Positions 24,607 through 37,440 of a DNA stretch of 64,000 nt are shown piece by piece. The notes under the pieces are model-generated. The model saw only the letters and a program-made list of their open reading frames with translations, ran no database searches and was not told the DNA's origin. The DNA is from Diadema setosum (lineage: Eukaryota; Echinodermata; Echinoidea; Diadematoida; Diadematidae), in contig CM067079.1 of the NCBI GenBank assembly GCA_033980235.1, forward strand, positions 26,430,658-26,494,657. Reading direction: 5' to 3'. Each line of letters opens with the position of its first letter. Position 1 is the first letter of the stretch. The position numbers and the translations under genes were made by a program.

Positions 24607-27600
24607 TGTAAGGGGTGGAGACCCTGCAAGCCCTCAAGTGGTGATCTATCACTTGGTCTACTCTCGCTTCGTCTAATAGCCATTTAGTCTCAACCCACAT
24701 GGTCTAATCCTGTTTCGTCTACAACCAGTTTGTCTAATGACCATTTAGTCCAACTGCCACTTAGCCTCATTACCAGTTGGTCTAATTCCAGATGGCTATG
24801 TCCACTTTGTCTAATACCCACAGTTCGTTAGACAAAATGGGAAAAAGTCCAAGGAGACAAAACTGCAGTTAGACCATGTGGTCATTAGACGAAATTATAA
24901 GTAGCCAAACTGGGTATTAGACTAAGTGAGAAGTAGACCAAACGGGCATTAGACGAAATTGATAATAGACCAAGTGAGTTTAGCCGTAGTGGTGTTAAAC
25001 GAACTAGGAAGTACATCATCTGATCGTAGACCAAGTAGCAATAAACCCCCTCAGGTATATCCCCCCCCCCCTCCCTTTATTCAAGGTTCAGCAGAAAAGA
25101 TATAGCAGGCAGGCACAAAATGCGATACTGTGATCAAAGGTATCACTCACTTGTCAAGGATCTATCTCCGTAAGCAGCGCCCTCAAGGATCTCCCGATCC
25201 CGCTCGGAGATGACGTTCGTGGATCCCGCCAGGCGTGATGCCGTGTCCTGCTCCAGCTGAACTGCGGTCAGCGAGTCGACCAGCGCCTCGATGTGGACCA
25301 GCTTTTCACGACACTATTTATAAAAGAAATGTTATGAATACGTAATATTGTATTGGCACTTCATTGTTCCGCGTAAGAAGATTGGAATTGCTGAGTTTAG
25401 TCAGTTTTTTTTTTTTTTATGTTGTGACGCACTCAAAACTGTATGATGATATTTTGCAATACGAATTCATTACATTTCACAATTAAAACAAAGTATTTGA
25501 AAAGCATAATCTATGTTTTATATGTTGTGTTTTAATTGATGAAATTATATTATTCTTATGTCATTTTACTATGTATACACAATTATCGCGCTTCAGCTAC
25601 TCAGCTGCGAAGATGATTGAATAAACCATGAATTGAATGAATTAGATTAAATTGAAATAGAGGAGAGTACCACAAGATGGCATGAACCGACCATACACCT
25701 TGTTTGGGAAGCTGGGATATTTGTGATTATGATGGTCTTGTTTAGTCCAATGTAACCTCCGTAACACAAACAAGAGTCGATGCGGTCAGATTGAAGCGTG
25801 TTTTTGTTTTTTTTTAAAGGATGTATTACGCTTTCGTCGGTAAATCGCGCAACGCATTATAGGGTCTCTGCAATCTAATTATTATTTTGACCTTTATTGA
25901 TGCCCCCTTTTATTTTTATTTTTATTTTTATTTATTTATTTATTTTTTTTTTTTGGGGGGGGGGGGTCTGTACATAACCAGATCACTAAATGCTTGAGAA
26001 AAATATGCATCATAAATTTGTTAACATTTTTTCATGATTTTTTTCTGTACCCTGTTAAACCCCACCACTCTCCCCCCCCCCCCCCCCCAAAAAAAAAAAA
26101 AAAAAAAAATCATCCAGATCATCTGTATTCATTGTCCAGCAGTGACATCCTTCTTTAACACTTGGGCTGAACACGGACAGAGTTATGTGCCTTGCCATTT
26201 TCTTTTACTACCTACACTTACTCACAACAGCAGAAGCACATGTTCTTTTTCATTCAACTGTTTTTTGACAAAATTATTTTGACCCAGCACATTGCCGTAT
26301 CTTTGAGTAATTTCCGCAGCACACTGTCGGGTATCTCGTCTGAAATTTGTTGAAAAGAATGTCCTAGCTCTAAAGTCAGCTTAAGAAACTGAAAATTTAA
26401 TGTTTGTTACATAACCTATTGTATGCGTCATCAGGAATTGTGAAATAAGCTCATTGTAAATGTAAATATGCATGAAAAAATATTACGGGACTATATTGCT
26501 GTTTTAAACATGAATGAAGATGGTAGGGGAGAATGGAAAAGGAAAGGGGGAGGGAGAAAGAGAGAGAGAGGGGGGGGGGGGGGAGGGGGCAGAGAAACGT
26601 GCCGAAGCTGTGTTAACTACCTCCGTAAGGGTGAAAATATCGTCAGACCCTCCGGTGAGGCTGCGATCTGCCGTTCCGATGACGCCGTTATCCACACGGG
26701 TTTCCAGCCGAGTGACCTGACGGCGTAGATCGGAGTTCACTTCCGATAGCTCGGTCAAGGCCCTGCCAAGTGCTTCCGGGTCAACTGTGTCATTAGCTGG
26801 CACTGTGATGGGGTTGGGGTTCAAGCCTGGAAGAGAAAAAGAAAGAGATCATATGAGAATGTGTCTTTGAATTTCACGTCTCTTCCACTCGCATGTATGA
26901 TTGGTGCAAGGAAAATTTTCTTCATAATATTGGATAATTATCTTTGTTTAAGACAGAAATACGTGAACTAAATCCCTTTTTCTATAGATGTTTCAAGGAA
27001 GAATATATTTTATTCATAATCACGACGACAAAAACATATTACAGATCTAATCATTCTCATGCAGCACTGGCGAATACGAAAGCAATAATTTTGTTACTGA
27101 TTTTTCAGTATGTTTTTTTACAGCTTTTATTTCACTTTTCTATGCTATGTTTATGACATTATTGGTTGTGTATATAAGATTTTACAAATCATCCAAACAA
27201 AATAGATTAGCTGTTTAAAGATGATTATAATGATGATGATGATGATGATGATGATGATAATCATCATCATCCTCATAATAATCATCAACATCGTAATAAT
27301 GATAATGATAATAATAATGACAATATAATAGACAGGAAGTTCTCAGCTGTGGTTGACATACCAGCCAGGGTAGCCTTTCTGTTGCCTAGGAAGGCATTGA
27401 GAGTGTTAATTCGCTCCATCGCGTGCCGAGTGGGATCGAACGACTCCGGGGCCTCCACGAGGAGCGACCCGAAGAATCGCTCGAAGGTGCCCAACATTAT
27501 CTGCAGTTCGTTGTTCTGTTCACGAAGAGCTCTGTTTGCTTCTGTCAGCTCGGCAATCTGCGTGTTGACCTGTTGCGTCAGTGTTGTTATCTGTCTAGAA

Positions 27601-28932
27601 TTATTATCGAAAACGATCGTTGAAAAAAGAAGAGAAGCAAAGTTTCACAACACCACTGAAAATGCAGGCAATCAACAGGACAAAATTGAAGTGATACAGA
27701 CGTCAGTTACTTTCAGATTGATTCACAGAGGGGAGAAAGCGTACATTGGTATTAACGCTCATGTAACGTTGCCTTAAAACTTGTCTATCTTTTTTGGGTG
27801 CTGTTCGTTATTCCGAAGGTTCGTTATTCCGAAGGTTCGTTAATCCGAAAATGAAATAACGTTCGCTATTCCGAAGGCTCGTTTATCCGAAAATGAAATA
27901 GGGTTCGTTATTCCGAAGTTTATAGGGTTCGTTATTCCGAAGGTTCGTTGATCCGAAGTGAATCCGTAACGAACCTTCAGAATAACGAGCTTGTTTCATT
28001 TTCGGATTAACGAACCTTCGGAATAACGAACCTTATTTCATTTTCGGATTAATGAACCTTCGGAATAACAAACCTTATCACACTTTCGGATTAACGAACC
28101 TTCGGAATAACGAGCTGTAACCTTTTTTTTTTTGACGGACTTGATCACCCCTATGAGTGAAATTTGGAATAAGGGTATGACCTTTATACAAGGAGAAAGA
28201 AAAAAAAATATCCCTTCTCCCCGATCGACCACTTTACCGGTCTTCGTCACTGCAGGGCAATGGCGTCAGGAAGTTGAGTTGTGCTATGTAGTGTTTCGTG
28301 TCTGTTGACACAATTCTTTCCTCTGTCTCACAGATTATTCGCTGGAATCAAAGCCAATTATCTTTGATACCACCTCATAGCAGAATCAATTGCTCCTTTA
28401 AACGGATTTGAACTGTGCCCTTCTTGGATTAACATCATTCACTTTTATAAAAGCAAGAGAATATCAACAGAGGGGTGGAGGTTTTCTAATTCACTTTCAC
28501 AAATGAATTAGAAATACATGTATGAGAAAGTGTTATCTTAGATACGAAACTAAAAGCAATCTCCTACTTTTTAAACAAACACGTGTAAAATATCTGAAGA
28601 TTAAGGCACAAGGGAATGGGAGAAAATGTCCTACATGTATGTACGGCCTTGTCTCCCGTCTACACTGCTGAGGAATGTCTGATATTTGAGAGATGGAAAT
28701 AAAGACTTATCACGCTATACTGCTACGATGACATTGGGAGTACGAGATCAACTCACTCGGTCATCATACGATCCTTTCTCTCGGCAGTGGTAATCCTCGC
28801 CGTCATTATGTTGGTCATCTGTCGGTTCATCGCCCACGACCGCTCCAAATTTGTTACTCGAGCGTGCAGATTTGCTTCGACCGCCACGAACAGAACCACG
28901 AGGAGGAAGGCGACGCCGCTCGTGCTCGACAT
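22435..28932 (-). CDS. Secreted coiled-coil protein with C-terminal C1q domain, six exons, 395 aa
   Basis: Exons in transcript order: 28932-28757, 27594-27362, 26826-26621, 25313-25151, 24020-23852, 22675-22435. All junctions have GT/AG and fitting phases (2, 1, 0, 1, 2); the total of 1188 nt ends in TGA. Residues 1-20 form a signal peptide (hydrophobic core VAFLLVVLFVAV). Residues about 22-255 are heptad-rich coiled coil split over four exons (for example QQVNTQIAELTEANRALREQ). Residues 261-395 are a C1q domain, with FSVAIRR, then FDHVFVNKGNHW, GYYFFTVTLRTYDSRF, the turn LEVGDRVWLRL, and the ending FTGFLVY. There is no collagen Gly-X-Y stretch. Expected role: an extracellular trimeric lectin-like, immune or adhesion protein, as for invertebrate C1q-domain proteins; the partner is unknown. 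A 5' UTR acceptor (ttccgactcag) upstream of the ATG suggests a non-coding first exon. Confidence 0.87.
22800..23086 (+). mobile_element. Probable LINE 3' end in C1q intron 5
   Basis: AT-rich sequence ends in gaaatgaaaataaatttgaa followed by a short tgaact repeat. This is the kind of 3' terminus seen in CR1/L2-like elements. No RT is seen, so the assignment rests on the tail alone. It is followed by a (TTG)n run at about 23105-23180. Confidence 0.35.
24560..24611. repeat. (TG)n microsatellite
   Basis: A TG dinucleotide run sits in the C1q intron between the exons at 24020 and 25313, immediately before the palindromic element at 24633-25040. Confidence 0.9.
24633..25040. repeat. Palindromic element of degenerate GTCTAAT repeats (family H)
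   Basis: The left half is a series of about 18-22-bp degenerate units of the form ggtctaat..c.a.tt.gtctaat. The right half carries the complement (attagac.aa..gg) in mirrored order, with the centre near 24835. The whole can fold as one long imperfect hairpin. It lies inside a C1q intron and codes for nothing. It could be a MITE or a hairpin satellite. Confidence 0.7.
25500..25650 (+). mobile_element. Possible LINE 3' end in C1q intron 3
   Basis: It ends gattgaataaaccatgaatt with a short TGAAT-type repeat after a cagctactcagctgcg stem-loop, typical of non-LTR element tails. Low certainty without a reference copy. Confidence 0.3.
27225..27262. repeat. (GAT)n microsatellite
   Basis: A GAT trinucleotide run with an immediately following complementary ATC stretch, in a C1q intron. 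Confidence 0.85.
27800..28120. mobile_element. Palindromic element with repeated TTCGTTATTCCGAA (family G copy 1)
   Basis: Multiple direct copies of ggttcgttattccgaa and ggttcgttaatccgaa in the left half are mirrored by ttcggaataacgaacc and ttcggattaacgaacc in the right half. It lies in C1q intron 1. A more diverged copy is at about 35690-36223. Non-coding, probably a MITE. Confidence 0.75.
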
Positions 28933-30132
28933 CCTACTCGATGAGGTCGACAACAAGGTATAGCTGAGTCGGAAAAATTGGAAGGCAATGCAAAGAGATA
29001 CACAATTATATAATTGATTGAGGTTAGACATTATTCGATTACTTGATCTGAAGTATCGTGATTATTATAGCTTTACCATCTGAGGTAATTAAAGACTTGA
29101 TTGTCACTGAAACATCTTATCTCCACGAACTGCAAGAAATCTAACAATAGTCATGAGAACCTGTATTTGTTTGATCTTGCATCATGTCTCATGACGACAA
29201 AGAAACAAACAAACAATCACTGCAACACACACAACATAACAACTCTTATAGGCGTGCTCATTTTAATGAATTAAGATGGAGAATTAAGAACCCATTTCCT
29301 GTTTCTCATTTTCTAATCCTACGGGACTGAAAGCACACTCGGCTTTGTTGTGTCATTATCCAGTGGGTATTCACAAGATGGATACAATGTGTTTGAGCAC
29401 CGGTAACAAAGAGGATTTTTTTCCCCAGGCCATACACGGGAAATCCTGCGTTGTCCGGATATTTCAATCGTGGCAGGAAATTAGGCAAAGGAACGAATAG
29501 GTTTAATCGATGGTTGTATCCTTGATAATAACCGAATGAAAGTACGGTTCAAAAGCCTGTGTTAACTATAGCTCCGCGGGATGAGACTGTCTGAACATCG
29601 AGCTATTCGACACGTGTTGTAGCTATACGTTTATGGTCTGAAAAGGTAGAAACGCCTCCACAATATTGGCGCACCTGCAGGGTGGCAGCAATCTGGCTTT
29701 TCCGGTTCTCGCTGTCGGTTTGTAATAATTACTTACATACATTTCTCCTATTTTTTTTTAAGGGGGGGGGGTTGTCAAGTCATCAAACAATGTCTTTTAA
29801 AATCAAACATATATCAAAAGATTTGATCTAGCTTTAGAGGAAACTGCAAAACACTAAACTTTAAACGCACACAATCAGATTGTGTACATGATTTTGTGCA
29901 GTGTTCGACATAAACGGTAGCCCGCGGTGATCAGGGGCCATTAGAAATTGATGTTTGGCCACCAATTTTTTCTTTCAGTTGCCAAAATGTTGTTGTTTTT
30001 TTCTATCATTTCGGGCCACTATATTTCTTTTTCGGACACAAAAATGTCAAATTTAAAAATTTTAGTTGCCCTAACAGGCCATCAGAGAAAAAGAAAAGAA
30101 GTTAGTATCGAGCATCATATGTATATGTATAC

Positions 30133-30163
<31 letters not shown>

Positions 30164-30623
30164 CATGTATATGTATATGTATAAGTGTATATGCATAATA
30201 CACATAATATCGAAAAGGAGAAAGGGGGTCATAAAGACTATTAAATTTTGAAGAAATAGGGTGGGTAAGAGCTTGACTGTTATTGGTTATATGATTTAGG
30301 CAATACGCATAACTGCTCTTCTGACGTTAAAAGCTCAGTCTCGTTCACCACAAAGAGACCAAAAGAATCCCTTTTATTTGTATAGAGTAGCAGACATCCG
30401 GTTTGAGGTGGTCACGTGACAATGACGTAGTAACAGTGGGGATTCCATACAATCACAAAAAGCAGCACAAATTCACCTGTTTCCCCATTCGCACGCATTA
30501 CGACATAACTCTTACCACATCCCATCAGTTCATTGCTTGTAACAAGTACATCGAATATGGTATAATGGTTGAATGATTATCGTGGGATCTTTCAACCAAA
30601 GGTTTCGTGTCGGATGTGACCTG
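28933..30623. other. Upstream of C1q gene, no gene seen
   Basis: It starts with the 5' UTR of the C1q gene. It contains a poly-G run near 29761 and a (TATATG)n run at about 30116-30184. ORFs are short and without family resemblance. Confidence 0.5.
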
Positions 30624-31220
30624 TTAAAGGGGAAATCCAGTCCAAATATAAGTTAATCTGATAAGAAAGAGTAAAATATTACGAGTTCAACAGTGATATT
30701 TTCATTGAAATTGGGTGAAAAATAAGGAAGTTATGACATTTTGAAGTTTCATTAATTTTTCAGGGAACGGTTCTTGAATGGTCAATATGAATATTCAAAT
30801 TGCAAAGTGAGCATGTCATCCCCTCACAACTTGTCAAATAGTTTGTGGGTTAAAAAAAAAAATGAAAAACGCAATTACGCCCGACGCTCGATCCTGGAAT
30901 ATCCAACTGATCACTCTTCTGAAGTTATTCAACCAGGAATACCATCATATTTCAGATTTCAGTAACAGAAACATTGATTTTTCGTCATTTTTGTTTACAT
31001 AATCAATGGAAAAGTATGAGGGTATGACATGGGTAGCTCTTTAATTTGCATATTCGTATCCACTGGACAAGAACTGTTTTGCAGAAATTAGCAAAACTTC
31101 AAAATGTCGTAACTTCCTTATTTTTCAGCCGATTTCAGTCAAATTTTTACCGTTGAACTCGTAAGATTTTACTCTTTTTGTATCAGACTATCTATATTTG
31201 GACTGGATTTCCCCCTTTAA
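30624..31220. mobile_element. Palindromic MITE, family F copy 2 (best preserved)
   Basis: Terminal inverted repeats start taaaggggaaatccagtcc and end in ggactggatttccccctttaa. The arms stay complementary inward (agagtaaaatattacgagtt against aactcgtaagattttactct). It is about 597 bp with no transposase. The other copies are at 7186-7800 and 52185-53128. Confidence 0.8.
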
Positions 31221-33770
31221 AATCTACCTATAGTACACAGCCCTGTCGCTGTACTATTAAAGTCACGACAGGCCGTGCTTGACAAGGCGTCTAGTTGTCG
31301 GGCTAGTAAAATCCATCAGCAGCGGGTTCTAGGACAGTGCAGTGGGAATAATATTGCTACATTGTGGGCTACCTTTGGAAATGCCGATTACTTGTCACGT
31401 AACGTGCTAATAATGAAACTGTAATACTGCTGTAGTTTAGTTTGTACCAAGGTTCGTGCTGTCGGGATCTCGGTCCACCCACAGAGGTGGGTATACAAGG
31501 GCCATTCCCACAAGAATATTTAGAGCTGGACGCTTTCGTAGTGTCCAGGAATTAATATGTCCAGTTCTAGGCCCCTATACATAGTTGTGTTATTTCCAAT
31601 ATTACAGCATTAAGTAATAGCCGTTCAAATTTGACACTGTCAAAATAATGTAAAATACAGATGTGTCATGCATTATACTTTTTTGCGGCGATAATGGCTT
31701 TAGTTATTATTTAGAAACAGTGATGTCTAGAGTCAAATAATTATCACTGTAATGAGAAGACATCGACTGTCAAATGTAAAATAAAATCCTCTGAAAAAAG
31801 GAGAGGAACTGATACCAATGCCCATCACAAACCTTACATTAAGTACACGGATGGAATAAGAGCGCTAACTTATGAACTTCGCTTTCAACACAAGATGGCA
31901 TAATTACAAGGTGGCTGAGGAATGAAAAAAAAAAGTATGGAAAGTAAAGCATGAAGTCATTTAAACGATATGCTCCATAAACTCTATCGGTTCTTTTTCT
32001 TTTCACTTTTCTCTACTACCTTTATTCGACGTTTATAATTTGAATTGATACCTGCTAATGGGCGATGCATGCACGGTGGCACATCTATTGTATGTGGAGT
32101 GGTAATTCGATAAATATCCAATGGATACTATATTATTATGTACAAACTTACTGGTAAAATCGTATGTAGCTCACTGCCTTGGCCTGCCTTTGCCTTGCTT
32201 CGAGATGTTAGCGATCTTCAACAACAGCCTGTTCTTCAGGGAGTCTAACTATCACTGGTCTGTCCTCTGGTCTATACTCAAAAGCGAATGAAGATCGATT
32301 GTGATTTTGTGCCCGGCGGCAACGCGCGAAATACAGACTGTCGACTGATGGGCAAAGAGGTTTTGAGCACTCTTCAAATCACGACGACAACCTCTGAATT
32401 TTATGCAGGTAGTTTAACTTCAGATCTCCTCACGCAAGCAGTTTTTCTGCTGAAGTTACGGGCGTAAAATATCCGACTTGTTTGCCTGATGAGGGGAAGA
32501 TTCTCGATATTTTAAGCGTTTTGCGAGGTTGAGGTTGTTTTGGCCACAAACAAACAGGTTGTCAACTATTGTCAAACAGGTGGCCTTATTAGCTGGTCTA
32601 GCTCACAGGGAGGCCTCCTATTGGTCAACGCGACACCGGATTTGTCTGACGTCATCAAGACACCGTTTCGACGACATTACCGTCCCTTTAGTTAGTATAA
32701 TGAGCATTTCCTGTGTACCGTAACTGCACACTGATAATTCGTACAATAAATCCATCCATGTACAGGAAAAACACAACTAAAAACAAAAACAACCTGACTT
32801 TGATGTTTACAATTTTTATCCACACTCCATGATCATTAGTTGACACACCTCATTGGATGAATCAATCGAATGAACAATAAACTACTAGTAGTATACTGCA
32901 TAGTGAATGGTCAGCGGGTGCCGTCATTTCGACGGAAAGAGTGATTCTGACGTCATCTCTCGGGAGGAGCTGCATGGTTACGTCATAACTGATAGTGAAG
33001 GTACCCTTGCACAATATTATTTTAGCTAAAGTCCTACTCAAGCCATGTATATAGGGAGTGGGACACACACACACACACTCACACACACACATACGTACAT
33101 GCGAGAACATACATTGTAGGCAAAATCAGCATTACATAAGCTGAATGAACGCGTGATCCCCCTAGATTTTTCATTTCTGTCATATCGTTGTTTTAGACTA
33201 TGACTCACCCTTCACATTCTGTTTTTGGCTTACAGTATTTTGGTTCCAGCAAGACGAATAGAATCTGTGTAATCTTGAATGACGCCATGTCCATCCGGCA
33301 AATAACAACAACAACGAACAAACAAACAAAACAAAACAAAACATAGCAAAATAAACCAGAGTAAAAGACAAACGAGCAAAAGATCAATCAGCAAGAAACA
33401 TAATATAATGATGATTGCAACAATGATCCTTCCTGAGGAGTTCGATCATGCTGCGGGCACTGCGACGTTGCTACAAACTCGACTTGCGTTTAAGTGTTTA
33501 AGTGTGGCGTTTAAGTTGCGTACGATTTTGAGGGATTTGTGTTAGATTTTCGAGTTGCTAGCATTTGCTTCGCAGGACAAGCTTTGCTATAACGGTCTTA
33601 ACATAGTATTACAATATTGTTATTGTAGTCCCTTTTTTAAGCTTAGATGTCAAGCTGTTATAAACATTTTCTTAGACGTTTCCAGGGGTGGAACGATCAC
33701 TATATAAATGGTTATGGGTAGGCTACGTACGCTACTGTGAGATCCAAGTTTCCTTTCTGATCCGACCCTT
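31221..33770. other. Intergenic with promoter-like patch
   Basis: No coding exon is recognised. There is a CRE/CCAAT-bearing patch near 32.6 kb (listed separately) and an AC-rich run near 33063-33090. The remainder is AT-rich. Confidence 0.5.
32620..32654 (-). promoter_or_regulatory. Candidate promoter elements: inverted CCAAT and CRE
   Basis: ATTGG (inverted CCAAT box) at 32620-32624 and a perfect TGACGTCA cAMP-response element at 32647-32654 occur in a locally GC-richer stretch. This could be the promoter of a non-coding first exon of the minus-strand C1q gene, whose 5' UTR shows a splice acceptor near 28966. Strand and target are inferred. Confidence 0.3.
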
Positions 33771-34295
33771 AAGGGCTTAATTGTATAGTTTTGGTTGAGA
33801 CCTAACTTCTGGTTTCTAACATTTTTTTTTTTTTTTTTTTTTTAGGTGGGATATGAGAAACCTCTTATGAAATGTGAAAGAGGATGTAACTCCAAAGGAA
33901 TTCAGTGTTGATTTAATGAAAATTGGTTTTGAAATGGCTGAGATATCTAAAATAGAGCAAATTAATTAAAAAGTGGGACCCACTTTTTATTATGATTGCT
34001 ATGTTTTACGTTGTTTTTGGATATCTCGGCCATTCCAAAACCAATTTTCACCAAATAAACTTTAAATCCCTCGTAAAACGGTATATGCTCTGTTTTATTT
34101 TATAAGTAGGCATAGTGTCTTGATATTTCACAAAAAGTTTTTTTTTTATGTTTTATTGAAACATTATTCAGAATCACAATATTTACAACAATCAACTTGA
34201 TTTGAATTACGCAATCACTGAACAACGTAGAGGAATTGTAAAAAAGAACAAAAATAACCCAAACCTCATCTCCACCAATACCATACCATCCCTTT
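33771..34295. mobile_element. Palindromic MITE, family E copy 2
   Basis: The left end (tatagttttggttgagacct) and the right end (ccaccaataccataccatcc) match the ends of the copy at 5422-5822, with the same internal gaaaattggttttgaaatgg segment. It is longer owing to a poly-T tract and an apparent insertion near 34139-34250. Confidence 0.65.
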
Positions 34296-35689
34296 ATCAT
34301 ATGACTTGTGTTGTCTGAATACTAAAAGTATCCAAACATTACAACTTTTCTCCTTTTTCACAATGTTGTGATCTTTGTTATTAAAATAAAGAATACAGCT
34401 GATGTCAGGATTTCTATATATAATCTCTCTTCGCTTACTGCCAGAGTGAATGACAGTTTTAACTCGGAATTAATAACACAGCCGTTCCGTTTCCGTGGAG
34501 ATTTATTTCATTTCTTCTTTTGTTGTTAGTGTGGTGACTTCTGTGGTGATTGCTAGTGGATAATATACAACTTTTATAGATGTCAACATTGATGATACCA
34601 CTCTTTATCCTGCACATTACATCATTCACTACATTTACAGATTCTCAGAATTCCCCTGTTAGGGTTTTGTTTAATTTGGAAAACAGCTCATATTGTTTTG
34701 ACACGTACGTAGACCTAGTGGTGTGATTAACATTGAATCCGTGACGAGATACGGAAGTCGCTCTTTTCCAGGTGTTTGTTGGATTAGTTACACCCAACTA
34801 TACTAAAGATCCTCAAACCCTGGCAGCAGAATTTTGGATACAACCGCATAAAAGTTTTGCCAAAATGACACGAAATGGAAGTTGGGGAACAAGCACAATC
34901 TCACGTGCATGGCTCACGGGATATATTCGAGGGTCAAAGTCAAATGTAACGACATTGAGACAATCACTCCCTTCAAACCGTGTATAGCAATGTTGCTGTA
35001 TGCTTACAATAAAATGTATACCGAACAGATGATATTACGACCATTGTCACTGACTTTTGGGTAAAGGTTAATCTTTGAAGAAAGAAATGCTGTCGAAATC
35101 AATAATCGGTAAGAATGAATCTTTTTGAAAATAAATGCTGTCGAAATCGATGACTATTTTTTTCTAATAAAGCAAATTGTGAGAGTGACCGGATGCGCCA
35201 TATCATGCATACATACTCAATTGTTTCTACAAGCATAGACCGTTCAGTGAGATGTTTATGAGCATGAGGATATTTTGTTCATCATGCTCTTGACAACACA
35301 ATTTCCAAAACTGTCTTGCTCTTTCGAGTGTTCCTTCGTCCCCTTAAATATTATGGACCTAATCATACAGAAAGCATGTCAGAAAGTTTGACGATCTTTC
35401 ACATTGAGCAATTACAGTATGGGATTATGTTGATGTTTATAATTAATTTCGGTTTGTGGTTTGCTTCATCCGCTATAAGCACCCTTGAGACTACCACCTG
35501 ATCATGCTATTTGACAGGTTGATGTTGGCAATTACAGTTTAAACTTCCTCTGACAGTGACATCAATTTTGGCACCAGCAAGGTAAAGCTTTGGAGTCGAC
35601 ATTACACTCCCGATAGTTTCGAATGTTCTCGAACAAAATTATCTAGTGGAGAAGTAAGCAAAACATATATTTTATAGGTGATGTTCCTT
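34296..35689. other. Intergenic, no recognised gene
   Basis: A plus-strand open frame (about 34772-34987) follows an acceptor-like ctcttttccag. It has no recognisable domain or partner exon, so it is not called. The rest is AT-rich. Confidence 0.45.
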
Positions 35690-36223
35690 ATTCAGAACGT
35701 TCGTTTATTCGAAATGAAATGAGGTTGGTAATTCCGAAACGCCCAAAGTCCGTATACCTAGATGCTTGTAAAACTGAAAATAATGTTTTTTTTTTAAAAA
35801 AAGGTTAGTTCATCCAAACATTCTTTTGTGGAGTTATTGCTATGATTCGTTGCTGGGAAGGTTCGTTATTCCAAAGTGTCGTCAATCCGAAGGTTCGTTA
35901 ATCCGAAATGAAATAAGCCCAAGGTTCGTTAGTTCAAACATGAAATAAGGTTCGTAACTCCAATATTTAGTTAATCCGAACACGAAATAAGGTTTCATAT
36001 TCCGGAAGATCGTTGGTCAGAATTGAAAATAGTTCTTTATTACGGAGGTATATTAATCTGAAAACGAAAATAAGGTTCATTTATCCGAAATGGATAAAAA
36101 AGGGCTTACTGAGGAACCTCATTCCTTTTTCGGATTAACGAACCTTCGAAATAGCGAACCTTGTTTCACTTTTCGCAATTACGAACCTTCGCAATAACAA
36201 ACTTTCGGAATAATGAGTCACAA
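35690..36223. mobile_element. Palindromic element, family G copy 2
   Basis: Diverged repeats of ggttcgttaatccgaa on the left and their complement on the right, as in 27800-28120. No ORF. Confidence 0.65.
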
Positions 36224-37042
36224 CCATTATTCATTAAAATACACAACGTAAGTTTTCCCTCTGTCGATCGAACAACATCTTCAAATGCCATTTACAGTGC
36301 ATACTTCAAATAGCAAAGTCCATCTTAAAAGAAACTGTTGAAGACAATCAGTGGACGAGCATGGAAAATAAAGCTGTTTATTCTCAGAAAAAATAACTGT
36401 TGCTTACTTTGTATACTTCAGAAAAGCAAAACAAAACAAAACAAAACCCAACCCAATAAACATATCAGCGAAATGTAATATCATCAAATCATGATTTTCA
36501 ATTGATGATGAATGATGGAGTTTTGCTTTTGTCTGTATTTAAAAAAAAAGAAGGGCCGTTATAAAACAGCAGATCTATACTTCTAAAATTGAACAGCTTT
36601 ATTTTCCTTGCACGTCCACTAATGTCTTCAATCAGTTTCTTTCATGATAAATCATGGTATATCTTATATTTCAAGGTCGTGCCTGACAGAAACACAAAAA
36701 CCAAGACTGTTCGATCTTTGCCGTGTGATTTCGGAGGAGACTTTCCGAGCAAACTATAAATATATCGAACCCATACAAAATGACTATAAATTATTTTCTA
36801 TCTGCCCCTATGATCATTGCCGTGACAAGAAGACGAAATCATACAATTTTAGACATCGAACGATGATTCCCACGTGTTGTCAATTATATGATGGGTACAA
36901 GCTGTTCTTCTGGAAAACTAGTAAGAATCTGTCTATGTACAACAATGTAAAGTTGAACTCCCCCCCCCCCCCCCCCGCAACAAGGCTTTGAATTCTGCCT
37001 TCTGATAATAAACATACAGGAGTCATGATCGCTTCGCCGGCT

Positions 37043-37440
37043 TAAAGGGATGGTAAAGTTTTGGTTGAGATGGGGATTCAGATATTAACTTTTGGGGGGA
37101 GATAATTTGAAGCCACTTATAATTATGATATATCAAAGAGCATACATTTCTAAGAAGAATGAAATGATTATTTGATTAAGATTAGTTTTGAAATAGCTGA
37201 GATTTAAAACAAGTAAAACATAGGGGTTGTAATAACAGGTGGGACCCACTTTTTATTAGGAACTCTTTGCTTTTGGGTATCTCCTCGATTTCGAAACCGA
37301 TTTTCATCAAATGAACCTCTAATTCCTTTTAGAATTGTATGCTCTTTAATGTTTCATATCAGTGGTTTCTAATAAAGTATCTCACAAAAAGTCAAAAACC
37401 TTAATCCCGATCTCAACCAAAACTATGAAATCCGTTTAAA
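37043..37440. mobile_element. Palindromic MITE, family E copy 3
   Basis: The left end taaagggatggtaaagtttt and the right end ctcaaccaaaactatgaaat are mirror images. The interior halves are complementary around ttttcatcaaatgaacctct. This copy is the clearest full-length palindrome of the family. Confidence 0.7.

Noticed and set aside
34772..34987. Open frame after an acceptor-like ctcttttccag
   Set aside because: There is no recognisable domain, no upstream partner exon, and the codon pattern is not convincing; kept only as intergenic.
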